Shown here in pieces: positions 41,176 to 49,993 of a DNA stretch of 64,000 nt (position 1 is the first letter of the stretch; every line of letters begins with the position of its first letter). The DNA comes from Chloroflexota bacterium. GTDB lineage: Bacteria > Chloroflexota > Anaerolineae > Promineifilales > Promineifilaceae. A program made the translations under genes and the position numbers. The stretch is from the NCBI GenBank assembly GCA_014584575.1, contig JACTMP010000017.1:1-64000 (forward strand). Reading direction: 5' to 3'. Below the pieces are notes generated by a model. It was given only the letters and a program-made list of their open reading frames with translations. It was not told where the DNA came from and did not search any database.

Positions 41176-42843
41176 ATGAACATACAATTTGACCGGTACT
41201 ATCGTTATGAAGAACTAACGGCCGTCCTGCAACAGTGGGCGGCGCAGTATCCCAATCTCTGTAAAGTGGAAAGCCTCGGAACCAGCTTTGAGGGGCGCGA
41301 CATCTGGGTCTTGATTCTGACGAACTTTGCTACCGGGCCTGACGATGAGAAACCGGCCTATTGGGCCGATGGCAACATTCACGCCACCGAAGTCTCGGCG
41401 TCCACGGCGGCTCTCTATCTGGCGCACAAGCTCCTGACGCAGTATGGGCAGGATGACAAAGTGACCTATGCTCTGGACAGCCGCGCCTTTTACATTGTGC
41501 CCCGACTAAACCCGGACGGCGCAGAGTGGGCATTGGCCGACCGGCCCAAATATGTGCGCAGCAGCACACGGCCGTATCCGCGCACCGATGAACTGGATGG
41601 GCTGCACCAGGAAGATGTGGACGGCGACGGCCGTATCCTGCAAATGCGCCTCAAAGACCCCAACGGTTCCTGGAAACCCCACCCCGACGAACCCCGTCTG
41701 ATGATCCCCCGCGACCCGGACGAACCGCCCGGCGGCAACTTTTACCGCCTGCTGCCTGAGGGTCGCATCAAAAATTACGACGGGGTCATCATCAAAGGCG
41801 CACCGCCGCTGCAAGGGCTGGATTTGAACCGGCAGTTCCCGGTATTTTGGGAGCCAAACCAGCATGGCGCCGGCTATTATCCCGGCAGCGAACCGGAACC
41901 GGCGGCAGCCATGCGGTTTATTGCCGATCATCCCAACATTACCGGCTCGGTGAGCTTTCACACCTTCAGCGGCGTCTACCTGCGCCCGCCCACCAAAGCC
42001 GCCGATGACACCCTGCCAACCTCTGACCTGTACACATACAAGAGGCTGGGAAAAAAGGCGGAAGAGATAACCGGTTATCCGGCCATTTCGATTTTTCACG
42101 AATTCAAATATGACCCCAAAGAGTTCATCAAAGGCACGTTTGATGATTGGATGTATGAGCATCTGGGCGTTTATGCCTGGACGTGTGAAATCTGGAGCGT
42201 GCAACGGCAGGCGGGCATTAAAGAGTACAAATACATTGACTGGTTCCGCGAACATCCCATTGAAGATGATCTGAAAATTTTGAAGTGGAACGATGAAGTT
42301 TTGAACGGGGAAGGTATTGTCGAGTGGTATGAGTTTGAACATCCGCAGTTGGGCACAGTCGAGTTAGGCGGCTGGCATAACTTTGTCACCTGGCGCAACC
42401 CGCCCTATCAACTGCTGGAAAAAGAGGTGGCGCCGCTGGCCGATTTTGCCATTTTCAGCGCCCTGGTGTCGCCGCGGCTGGAATGGTATGACGTGACGAA
42501 GAACAGCAACGGCCGTATCCATCACCTGCGCGCCGTTGTTCACAATACCGGCTGGCTGCCCACCAACATCAGCAAACGCGCCCTGGAAATGAAGGTGGTG
42601 CGCGAATTGGAAGTGGACATCAAACTGCCCGACGGGGCCAGCTTACTCACCGGGCAAGAAAAGACGATGTTGGGGCAGCTAAACGGCCGTGACCACAAAG
42701 GCCATTTTGCCATGTGGAGCGACGACAGCACCAGCGAACGGGCCAAAGTGGAATGGGTAATTGAAGCGGAACCGGGCAGCGTGGTGGAAGTCACGGCCGT
42801 ACACCCCCGCGCGGGTACCATTCGCCAGACCGTTACTTTGTAA
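41176..42843 (+). CDS. M14 family zinc carboxypeptidase
   Basis: Peptidase of 555 residues. Zinc ligands: H69 and E72 in GNIHATE, and the third His in VSFHTFSGVYLRPPT. The substrate Arg/Asn motif is LQGLDLNRQFPV, and the catalytic Glu lies in YAWTCEIWSVQRQ. An N-terminal PNLCKVESLGTSFEGRDIWV is typical. A C-terminal beta domain (about 450-555) follows. The M14 domain is interrupted by an insert (about 150-210). No signal peptide is seen, so it is probably cytoplasmic. Start ATG 41176 has TAGGAG; the frame to 41131 has none. It would remove C-terminal residues from peptides. Confidence 0.92.
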   Translation: MNIQFDRYYRYEELTAVLQQWAAQYPNLCKVESLGTSFEGRDIWVLILTNFATGPDDEKPAYWADGNIHATEVSASTAALYLAHKLLTQYGQDDKVTYALDSRAFYIVPRLNPDGAEWALADRPKYVRSSTRPYPRTDELDGLHQEDVDGDGRILQMRLKDPNGSWKPHPDEPRLMIPRDPDEPPGGNFYRLLPEGRIKNYDGVIIKGAPPLQGLDLNRQFPVFWEPNQHGAGYYPGSEPEPAAAMRFIADHPNITGSVSFHTFSGVYLRPPTKAADDTLPTSDLYTYKRLGKKAEEITGYPAISIFHEFKYDPKEFIKGTFDDWMYEHLGVYAWTCEIWSVQRQAGIKEYKYIDWFREHPIEDDLKILKWNDEVLNGEGIVEWYEFEHPQLGTVELGGWHNFVTWRNPPYQLLEKEVAPLADFAIFSALVSPRLEWYDVTKNSNGRIHHLRAVVHNTGWLPTNISKRALEMKVVRELEVDIKLPDGASLLTGQEKTMLGQLNGRDHKGHFAMWSDDSTSERAKVEWVIEAEPGSVVEVTAVHPRAGTIRQTVTL

Positions 42844-42869
42844 AGGGGACGGTCAGGTAGGAATACAAA

Positions 42870-42897
42870 ACGGCCGTGCCTGGTGGGGCACGGCCGT
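42870..42897. terminator. Hairpin made of two ACGGCCGT palindromes
   Basis: ACGGCCGTGCC (42870-42880) pairs with GGCACGGCCGT (42887-42897), loop 6. It lies after the carboxypeptidase and before the convergent TPR gene. There is no T-tract, so its role as a terminator is uncertain. Confidence 0.5.
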
Positions 42898-42927
42898 ATC
42901 AATCCGCTCGTCTATCTACTTTGGGGT

Positions 42928-43419
42928 CTAATTCATCTTGCCCAACAGGGCAGTTTTGGCCCAGGTCGCCGGCAGGTAAAGCGGATCAACCGCCAACGCC
43001 TTATCGTAACATTGCAACGCCGTGCGATAACGCCCCAGGTGTTCATACACCCGCCCCAGGTTCATGTAGGGAAACTGGCGCACTTCATAACGGGGCGCGG
43101 CAATCGCCATCTCAAACCAGGGAATCGCCTCTTCCCACCGCTCTTTTTCAATCAGATACACGCCAATGTCGTTATATGGGTTGCCATAGGCAGGATCAAC
43201 GGCAATCGCCTGGCGGCACATATCAATCGCCTCTTCCAGCCGCCCCATCATGTTATACGTCCAACCCAGGAAGGTGTAGGCTTCAGCCGTGGGGTGTGTC
43301 TCAATGGATTGCTGATAAAGATGCGCAGCATGTTGCAGTTCCCCCTGTATCTGGTGACGGAACGCCCTATCAAACAATATCATCGCTCTTTGTTGTTCAA
43401 TTTGATCGTCGGTCATCAT
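42928..43419 (-). CDS. TPR repeat protein
   Basis: About 163 residues with at least three tetratricopeptide repeats: EAYTFLGWTYNMMGRLEEAI, then NPYNDIGVYLIEKERWEEAI and FPYMNLGRVYEHLGRYRTAL. Protein-binding scaffold in the cytoplasm; partner unknown. Start ATG 43419 or 43416, neither with a clear ribosome site; the frame continues to 43446. It is convergent with the carboxypeptidase. Confidence 0.8.
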   Translation of the reverse strand: MMTDDQIEQQRAMILFDRAFRHQIQGELQHAAHLYQQSIETHPTAEAYTFLGWTYNMMGRLEEAIDMCRQAIAVDPAYGNPYNDIGVYLIEKERWEEAIPWFEMAIAAPRYEVRQFPYMNLGRVYEHLGRYRTALQCYDKALAVDPLYLPATWAKTALLGKMN

Positions 43420-43536
43420 GCAAAACAGTTTAGCATCACTGCCCATCTATGTCAGCAGGTCATCCAGAATTCTTACACGATTCATACGCGCCATGCTCGC
43501 TATACCGTAATCTGATTGCATTTTGCGGCTAACAAA

Positions 43537-44280
43537 TCATCGTTGCCAACCCTCCAGCAAGGGCAGCAGTTCCGCCAGTTCGGTGATTTCGGCGTGGGGC
43601 ACAACACCAGGTGGGGTAGTGAAACGGGAACTGCCTTTGTAGTACACCGTGTGCATCCCGGCAGCGCGCCCGCCAACTACATCACTCGCCGGATCGTCGC
43701 CAATGTACACGGCCGTGTCAGCCGCCACATCCATCGCTGCCAACACCTGCCGGAACGGATCCGCATTCGGCTTCCACATATTCACATCCGCCGAAAACAC
43801 CATCTCCTCAAAATATGGAAACAGGCCAAAACGCTGCATATCCGCCCGGTGTAGCGACCCCGGAAACATCGTGTTCGATACCAGCCCCACCTGATACCCG
43901 GCAGCCTTTACTTGCGCCACTGTCTCCACCGCCTGCGGCGTCAACGCCGCCTGCGCCTGAATAGCCGCGCCATAACAGTCGGCCGCCATGTCCACATCCA
44001 CTGCTGCCATCCCTCTCACCCCCATCTCTGCCAGCGTCGCCGCCAACAAATCCACCACCCGCAGATTGGCCTCATGGCGCGTGGCCGCCCGCCATAGGGT
44101 TGGCAGCAGCGCAAAACCCATCTGCTGAAAATCAGCAAAGGACGGCAACACATAATCCCGTTGCTGCCAATACGTATATGCTGCCGCCAGCCCCGGCGTT
44201 TCCAAAGCCGGCCAACTGGCATACGGCCCCGCATATTCAATCAACGTCCCCCCCAAATCAAAGATCACCGCTTTTATCAC
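43537..44280 (-). CDS. HAD family hydrolase
   Basis: 247 residues. Motif I is VIFDLGGTLIEY (nucleophile Asp, with Gly at the usual second Asp position as in several HAD phosphatases), motif II VGLVSNTMFPGS, motif III in FSADVNMWKPNADPF with the Lys, and motif IV YIGDDPASDVVGGRAAGM. A helical cap lies between I and II. Phosphatase or dehalogenase-type; substrate unknown. Start ATG 44280 abuts a CATCACCCC tandem repeat. Confidence 0.88.
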   Translation of the reverse strand: MIKAVIFDLGGTLIEYAGPYASWPALETPGLAAAYTYWQQRDYVLPSFADFQQMGFALLPTLWRAATRHEANLRVVDLLAATLAEMGVRGMAAVDVDMAADCYGAAIQAQAALTPQAVETVAQVKAAGYQVGLVSNTMFPGSLHRADMQRFGLFPYFEEMVFSADVNMWKPNADPFRQVLAAMDVAADTAVYIGDDPASDVVGGRAAGMHTVYYKGSSRFTTPPGVVPHAEITELAELLPLLEGWQR

Positions 44281-44316
44281 TTCATCACCCCATCACCCCA
44301 TCACCCCATCACCTCA
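44281..44316. repeat. CATCACCCC tandem repeat
   Basis: TTCATCACCCCATCACCCCA and on, period nine, with no complementary half. It lies between the HAD and the lipoprotein genes. Confidence 0.7.
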
Positions 44317-44664
44317 CGGCCATACACAACCGTATCCCTCATACACCGCCCGGTCAGGATTTCGCTCCAGCCGCCACTCTTCGCCTCGTTGCCTGATAAG
44401 CAAGGGAATAGTAGACAAACCCCGGCTATTCACAAACCGCACATTCACACACCACTGCCTCTCGCCAGGCTCCACCTCTGGCGCATTTTCCACATACACA
44501 ATCCGCCCACCCGATTCATCAGACCGCTCGGTCTTGATAAAATTGGCAACAATCTCCACTCCTCGTTCAGGCAGATTTCCCCCGCCTTCTCGCTTCTCCG
44601 GTTCACAACCAACTAAAAAACAAAGCGTCAAGATTGTTAAGCCAGACAACACAATCCATTTCAT
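44314..44664 (-). CDS. Small lipoprotein, unknown
   Basis: About 116 residues. Signal peptide KWIVLSGLTILTLC with lipobox FLVGC, then an EPEKREGGG linker and a compact domain (GVEIVANFIKTERSDESGGR, then RQWCVNVRFVNSRGLSTIPL and a VYEGYGCVWP end) with two further Cys residues that could form a disulfide. ATG 44664 gives a good signal; ATG 44673 is also possible. No family recognised. Confidence 0.65.
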   Translation of the reverse strand: MKWIVLSGLTILTLCFLVGCEPEKREGGGNLPERGVEIVANFIKTERSDESGGRIVYVENAPEVEPGERQWCVNVRFVNSRGLSTIPLLIRQRGEEWRLERNPDRAVYEGYGCVWP

Positions 44665-44928
44665 GCAATTCACCTCATACAGAAAGATTTAGCTGCATTG
44701 TACTAAACTGAGAACACAATCTAATCGGAATGGTACCAAAAAGCCATGAACCTCAGTAACCGTAAACATAGCACCACTTATCCCAGGAAAAATTTGCGGA
44801 TAGTTGCCGCTTATGGTAACTTTTATACTGAGAAGAAGAACCATCCCTGTATAAACCGACCAATTGTCAAACAAGTAGATTCACTCGTTTGTTATAGAAA
44901 CAACCAGATACTCAACCTACACAGGCCT

Positions 44929-45702
44929 ATGAGTGCAAACGCCGATTTTTTGACCGTACAAAACGTCTCACTTAGCTTCGGGGGTAATGCTGCCTTGTCA
45001 GATGTCAGCTTTGGGGTACACCAGGGTGAAATTCGGGCAATTATTGGGCCGAATGGCGCCGGAAAAACTTCAATGCTCAATTGCGTTAGCGGTTTTTATC
45101 GGCCCCAAGAAGGGCAGATTCTCTTCAACGGCCAAGACCTGACCAAAACCCCCACCCACAAAATTGCCCCTCTGGGCATCGCCCGCACTTTTCAGAACAT
45201 AGCCTTGTATACCGGCCTCAGCACACTGGAAAATCTCATGGCCGCACGCCATATTCACATGAAACAAAACGCCCTGCAAAGCATGGCCTTTTGGGGACCG
45301 GCGCGCCGCGAAGAGGTAAAACACCGGGAAGTGGTGGAGGAGATCATAGATTTTCTGGAGATTGCCCACATTCGCAAGGCCATTGTGGGGGCGCTGCCGT
45401 ATGGTTTACGCAAACGAGTGGAATTGGGGCGGGCGTTGGCGCTGGAACCGGAACTACTGTTGTTGGATGAACCAATGGCGGGCATGAACGTGGAAGAAAA
45501 GGAAGACATGGCCCGGTTCATTCTGGATATTCACGAACTACGTAAAGTGACCATTGTTCTGATCGAACACGATATGGGGCTGGTGATGGATATTTCGGAT
45601 CGGGTGGTGGTGTTGGATTTTGGCGTCAAAATTGCGGAAGGAACGCCAGACGAGATCAAACAAGATGAGCGGGTTATTCATGCGTATTTAGGTGAGCAGT
45701 AG
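44929..45702 (+). CDS. livG: Branched-chain-type ABC transporter ATP-binding protein LivG
   Basis: 257 residues. Walker A GPNGAGKTSMLN, the LivG loop FNGQDLTKTPTHKIAPLGIA and RTFQNIALYTGLSTLENLMA, a signature region written LPYGLRKRVELGRAL, and Walker B ELLLLDEPMAGMN. The H-loop is VLIEHDMG. Signature Ser-Gly-Gly-Gln is replaced by PYGLRKR, as is usual for LivG. Start ATG 44929 (MSANADFLTVQNVSLSFGG); the frame upstream to 44746 is not conserved in style. First gene of the liv operon. Confidence 0.93.
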   Translation: MSANADFLTVQNVSLSFGGNAALSDVSFGVHQGEIRAIIGPNGAGKTSMLNCVSGFYRPQEGQILFNGQDLTKTPTHKIAPLGIARTFQNIALYTGLSTLENLMAARHIHMKQNALQSMAFWGPARREEVKHREVVEEIIDFLEIAHIRKAIVGALPYGLRKRVELGRALALEPELLLLDEPMAGMNVEEKEDMARFILDIHELRKVTIVLIEHDMGLVMDISDRVVVLDFGVKIAEGTPDEIKQDERVIHAYLGEQ

Positions 45703-45717
45703 GATGTTCTGGAAAAG

Positions 45718-47676
45718 ATGATGGTCGAACAGGCACTCTCCCAATCAACCGTTTCGCAACAATCGCTGCCGCAGCAGACGCTGCCGCAGATGTTTCTAAA
45801 ACAAACCCAAACTTATGGCCCCGGGCGAACAGCCGTGCGTCAAAAAGAGTTGGGCATCTGGCGCGAATTTTCCTGGCAGGAATCATATGAACAGGTCAAG
45901 AGTTTTGCTCTGGGTATGATTGCCCTCGGTTTGCAGCGTGGCGACCATATTTGTTCCATTGGTGATAATGACCGGGAATATCTGTGGGGATTCCTGGGGA
46001 TGCAGGCGGCGGGCGCGGCCATTGTGGGGTTGTATACTGACGCCATCCCCAATGAGATCGAATACATCGTCAACCACAGCGATGCCACTTTTGCCCTGGC
46101 CCAAAATCAGGAACAGGTGGACAAATTGCTGGAGCTAAAGGAGAAAGCCCCCCGGCTGAAAAGAGTCATCTACTGGGATGACCGGGGGATGTGGAACTAT
46201 GATGATGCGTGGCTCATTTCCTTTGCTGAAGTACAGGCTTTAGGGCGAGAGCTGGACCGGAAAGAGCCAGGCCGTTTTGAAACAGAGGTGGCCCTCGGCC
46301 AGGGAGAAGATACGGCCCTGATCTGTTACACGTCGGGCACGACCGGCTTGCCCAAAGCGGTGATGCTCAGCCACGCCAATCTGCTCTCGGCAGCTACGAC
46401 CGCTTTTGCCATTGATCCCCGTTATGAAACCGATAATCACGTCAGCTTTATGCCGATGGGCTGGATTGCGGAACCGGCATTTGGCATTGTGCCCCATTGT
46501 TATTCGGGCATGATCATGAATTTCCCGGAAGCGCCAGAGACGGTGCGCGAAAATGTGCGGGAGATCGCCCCGGAAAATCTGTTTTACAGCGCCCGGCTGT
46601 GGGAGAACCTGGTGGGCATGGTGCAGGTGCGGATGAAGGACGCCACCTGGTTTAACCGTAAGTTGTATGACTGGTTTTTGCCGGTAGGTTATAAGATGGC
46701 GGACAAGAGGTTGAGCGGGGAGAAACCGGGGTTGGGTTTGCAATTGGGTTATATGATGGGCGATTGGATGGTGTTTCGCCCTTTGCGTGGGCAGTTGGGG
46801 TTGTCCCGGCTGCGCAGTGCTTATACGGCCGGGGCCACGCTTAGCCCGGATCATATTCGCTTTTTCCATGCCATGGGGATTAACTTGAAACAGATCTATG
46901 GTTCCACCGAGGTGACGGGTGGGGCCACCCAACACCGGGATGGCGACATTAAGTTTGCCAGTGTAGGTGTGCCGAATCCGGCAGTGGAAGTGCGTGTGTC
47001 AGAGGAAGGCGAACTGCAAATCTGTGGGCCGACGGTGATGAAGGGATATTACAAAGACCCGGAAGCGACGGCGAAGGATATTATGGTGGATGGCGACGGC
47101 CGTCGCTGGTTCAATACTGGCGACGCTGGCTATATTGACGAGGATGGGCATGTCATCTTCCAGGATCGCGTCAAAAACATGGTCCGTCTGGCGAATGGTG
47201 AACTGTTTTCACCGCAGTTCATCGAAGGGCGGCTAAAATTTAGCCCTTACATCCGCGATGCCATGACCATTGGCAGCGCCGAGCACGAATTTGTCTCGGC
47301 TATGATCATCATTGATTTTGAGAACGTGGGGCATTGGGCGGAGAAACAAGGTATTGGCTACACCACTTTCGTGGACCTGTCGCAACGGCCACAGGTATAT
47401 GGCCTGATTCAAGAAGCCGTTGATGAGGTCAATAAATCACTGCCGGAAGGGGCGCGGATTCGCCGCTTTGTGCTCATGCACAAGGAGTTTGACGCCGACG
47501 AAGCGGAGATGACCCGCAGCCGCAAACTGCGCCGCAATGTGTTGATGGAGCGGTATGGGGAAATTGTGACGGCGATGTATGACGGCCGTGCCGCCGTCAA
47601 CGTCCGCGCCCCGGTCAAGTACCAGGACGGCAGTGAGGGCTTTATAGAAACGCAGGTGCAAGTGATGAGTGTTTAA
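45718..47676 (+). CDS. Long-chain acyl-CoA synthetase (AMP-binding)
   Basis: 652 residues. P-loop-like A3 motif CYTSGTTGLPKAVMLSH, then A5 IYGSTEVTGGATQH, A7 NTGDAGYIDEDGHVIFQDR and A8 RVKNMVRLANGELFSP, as in long-chain acyl-CoA synthetases. The C-terminal part is unusual: near the usual A10 Lys it reads MTRSRKLRRNVL. It activates a carboxylic acid to its CoA thioester through an acyl-adenylate. It sits between livG and livH, an arrangement that suggests the imported substrate is a carboxylic acid (fatty, aromatic or similar) activated at once. ATG 45718 or the next ATG. Confidence 0.92.
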   Translation: MMVEQALSQSTVSQQSLPQQTLPQMFLKQTQTYGPGRTAVRQKELGIWREFSWQESYEQVKSFALGMIALGLQRGDHICSIGDNDREYLWGFLGMQAAGAAIVGLYTDAIPNEIEYIVNHSDATFALAQNQEQVDKLLELKEKAPRLKRVIYWDDRGMWNYDDAWLISFAEVQALGRELDRKEPGRFETEVALGQGEDTALICYTSGTTGLPKAVMLSHANLLSAATTAFAIDPRYETDNHVSFMPMGWIAEPAFGIVPHCYSGMIMNFPEAPETVRENVREIAPENLFYSARLWENLVGMVQVRMKDATWFNRKLYDWFLPVGYKMADKRLSGEKPGLGLQLGYMMGDWMVFRPLRGQLGLSRLRSAYTAGATLSPDHIRFFHAMGINLKQIYGSTEVTGGATQHRDGDIKFASVGVPNPAVEVRVSEEGELQICGPTVMKGYYKDPEATAKDIMVDGDGRRWFNTGDAGYIDEDGHVIFQDRVKNMVRLANGELFSPQFIEGRLKFSPYIRDAMTIGSAEHEFVSAMIIIDFENVGHWAEKQGIGYTTFVDLSQRPQVYGLIQEAVDEVNKSLPEGARIRRFVLMHKEFDADEAEMTRSRKLRRNVLMERYGEIVTAMYDGRAAVNVRAPVKYQDGSEGFIETQVQVMSV

Positions 47677-47737
47677 GTGTCAAGTGTCAGGTGCTTGACA
47701 CCTCACACTCGGTACATGACCCCTTTTGTGAGGCGCT

Positions 47738-48772
47738 ATGGATAAACGGACAAAACGGATTAGAAACCTGTTTGTGATCATCGGGGTGGCAGTGTTGGTG
47801 GTGTGGTTGATACGGCCGTATACCAGCTGGATTCTCGTCCCCCAACAAATCATCAATGGCATCCTCAACGGCGGCACGCTGGCGCTGATTGCCCTGGGCA
47901 TCGTCCTCATCTACAAAGCCTCCGAAGTGTTCAACTTCGCCGCCGGGCAGATGGTGATGATCGGCGCCTACCTGGTCTGGTGGTTTGCCGGCGGCCCCGG
48001 TGAAAACGCCATCGTCAGTCTACCCCTTTGGGCCGCCATCATTGCCGGCATGATTATCGCCGTCCTCATAGGCTTCCTGATTGAGCGTGTGGCGCTGCGC
48101 CCCATGACCGGCCAACCGCTGCTGGCCATCATCCTGATGACCCTCGGTCTGGCCCAAATCATGCAAGGTCTTACCACCGTCCTCTTTGGCGTCACCCCCA
48201 AAGGCAACTTCCCCGCCCCCTTCTCCCCCAGCGACGTATTCAACATTCCCATCGCCCCCATCAACGATGTCAGCATCGTTTTCCTCAATCGTTTGCAGTT
48301 GGGGCACGCCCGTCTGGCCACCTTCATTGTCGCCCTCCTGGCGGCCGCCATCTTCATCGCCTTCTTCAACTATACGCGCACCGGCCTCTCCATGCGCGCC
48401 ACATCGGAAAACCACGAACTGGCACAAAGCGTGGGCATCAAAGTCTCGCGAGTCTTTGGCCTCTCCTGGGCTATTGCCGGCATCATTGCCACTCTGGGCG
48501 GCGTCCTCCTGGCTACCCTGTCCGGCGTCAGCGTCAGCCTGGCCTTTGTCGCCCTGGCCGCTTTCCCCGCCATTTTATTGGGCGGCCTGGAATCATTTCC
48601 AGGCGCCATCGTCGGCGGCTTGCTCGTGGGGCTGACCGCTGCCCTGGTGCAAACTTCCACTATCGTCGAGGTGCGAAACTCCGCCGAAATTGCTCCCTAC
48701 GTTTTATTGCTCATCGTGCTGCTTATTCGCCCCGAGGGGCTGTTTGGGCAGAAGAGGATTGAAAGGATTTAA
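47738..48772 (+). CDS. livH: Branched-chain-type ABC permease LivH
   Basis: 344 residues, about eight membrane segments. Characteristic words are NGGTLALIALGIVLIYKASEVFNFA, split here as LALIALGIVLIYKASEVFNF, and the coupling loop region RTGLSMRATSENHELAQSVG with the following LSWAIAGIIATLGGVLLA. GGLESFPGAIVGGLLVGL is conserved near the end. Start ATG 47738 follows GAGG. Four bases separate it from livM. Confidence 0.94.
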   Translation: MDKRTKRIRNLFVIIGVAVLVVWLIRPYTSWILVPQQIINGILNGGTLALIALGIVLIYKASEVFNFAAGQMVMIGAYLVWWFAGGPGENAIVSLPLWAAIIAGMIIAVLIGFLIERVALRPMTGQPLLAIILMTLGLAQIMQGLTTVLFGVTPKGNFPAPFSPSDVFNIPIAPINDVSIVFLNRLQLGHARLATFIVALLAAAIFIAFFNYTRTGLSMRATSENHELAQSVGIKVSRVFGLSWAIAGIIATLGGVLLATLSGVSVSLAFVALAAFPAILLGGLESFPGAIVGGLLVGLTAALVQTSTIVEVRNSAEIAPYVLLLIVLLIRPEGLFGQKRIERI

Positions 48773-48775
48773 CCT

Positions 48776-49846
48776 ATGGCCGTTCTACGTCCAGCTGGAG
48801 ATTTTGATCGCAGTTATGAACAGGACATGTCGCTGGTGCGGCAGAAGTGGCAATGGCTTATCCTCGTCCTGAGTTTAGTGGTTTTGTTTGTCCTGCCCCG
48901 CCAGGGGAACACATACATCGTCACCACTCTCAACCAGATTGCCTACACAGTCGTGACCCTGCAAGGGCTAAATTTACTTACCGGCTATACCGGCCAAATA
49001 TCATTGGGCCAGGCAGCATTTATGCTGGTCGGCGGATACGCCGCCGGCCTGGGCGCCAAAGAGCTAGGCATGCCCGTTTTCCTGGCTGTCCCCTTCGCCG
49101 GCTTGATGGCTGGTCTGGTAGGTCTGATTTTTGGTTTGCCTTCTCTGCGCGTCAAAGGGTTTTATCTGGCGATGGCCACACTGGCCGCCCAATTTATCAT
49201 CCCCTGGCTGACCCGCCAGCCCGCTTTTGAAGCGTATCTGGGCGGCACCAACGGTTTCATTACCGTGCCGGTTGTGACCATTCTGGACTACCGCTTTAGT
49301 GAACTGGCAGATTTTGTCTACATTTCGCTTATTGTCATGCTTATCACTACCGTGTTAACCATCAATGTGACCCGCACCCGGATGGGACGGGCGTTTGTCT
49401 CCATACGCGATAATGACCTGGCAGCCGAGCTATTGGGGGTGAACCTGTTCCATTACAAGTTGCGGGCCTTTTTTCTGGCGGCATTTTTTGCCGGCGTCGC
49501 CGGATCCCTTCGGGCATTTAGCCAGCGTGGCGTGGGCACTCAATTTGGTTATGGCCTGGAAGAATCGGTTCTTTTTCTGGGCATGTTAGTGATCGGTGGG
49601 CTAGGCACTAACTTAGGTCCATTTCTGGGGGCGATATTTATCATCCTGGTTGAGGATTTTGCCCTGTGGTTGGGGGCATCATTGGCCGAAACTTTCCCGG
49701 CGCAGGCAGCGCAGTTGTTAACGTCATTCCGCCCCCTGTTTTTTGGCTTGGTGCTGGTCCTGTTTCTAATTTTTGAACCACGCGGCCTGGCGCACCGGTG
49801 GCGGTTAATGAAAGCAAGTTGGCGGTTACGGCCGTTTGCCCGCTAA
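48776..49846 (+). CDS. livM: Branched-chain-type ABC permease LivM
   Basis: 356 residues, about nine membrane segments. NLLTGYTGQISLGQAAFMLV, GLPSLRVKGFYLAMATLAAQ, the coupling loop RTRMGRAFVSIRDNDLAAEL and the late VIGGLGTNLGPFLGAIFIIL are all LivM landmarks. Start ATG 48776, three bases after livH. A short GGTGATTT/AAATCGCC hairpin follows the stop before the binding protein gene. Confidence 0.94.
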   Translation: MAVLRPAGDFDRSYEQDMSLVRQKWQWLILVLSLVVLFVLPRQGNTYIVTTLNQIAYTVVTLQGLNLLTGYTGQISLGQAAFMLVGGYAAGLGAKELGMPVFLAVPFAGLMAGLVGLIFGLPSLRVKGFYLAMATLAAQFIIPWLTRQPAFEAYLGGTNGFITVPVVTILDYRFSELADFVYISLIVMLITTVLTINVTRTRMGRAFVSIRDNDLAAELLGVNLFHYKLRAFFLAAFFAGVAGSLRAFSQRGVGTQFGYGLEESVLFLGMLVIGGLGTNLGPFLGAIFIILVEDFALWLGASLAETFPAQAAQLLTSFRPLFFGLVLVLFLIFEPRGLAHRWRLMKASWRLRPFAR

Positions 49847-49993
49847 TACCAGGTAAGGTGATTTTCCAAATCGCCTCACACATTTAGAACTCTTCTTTCA
49901 TACAAACAAAGGAGGTGATCGCCGACAACAATTGACCATATAACACGACTTTATTGTTCAAATATACTTTTCTGAAAAAAGGAAGGAAACGAA

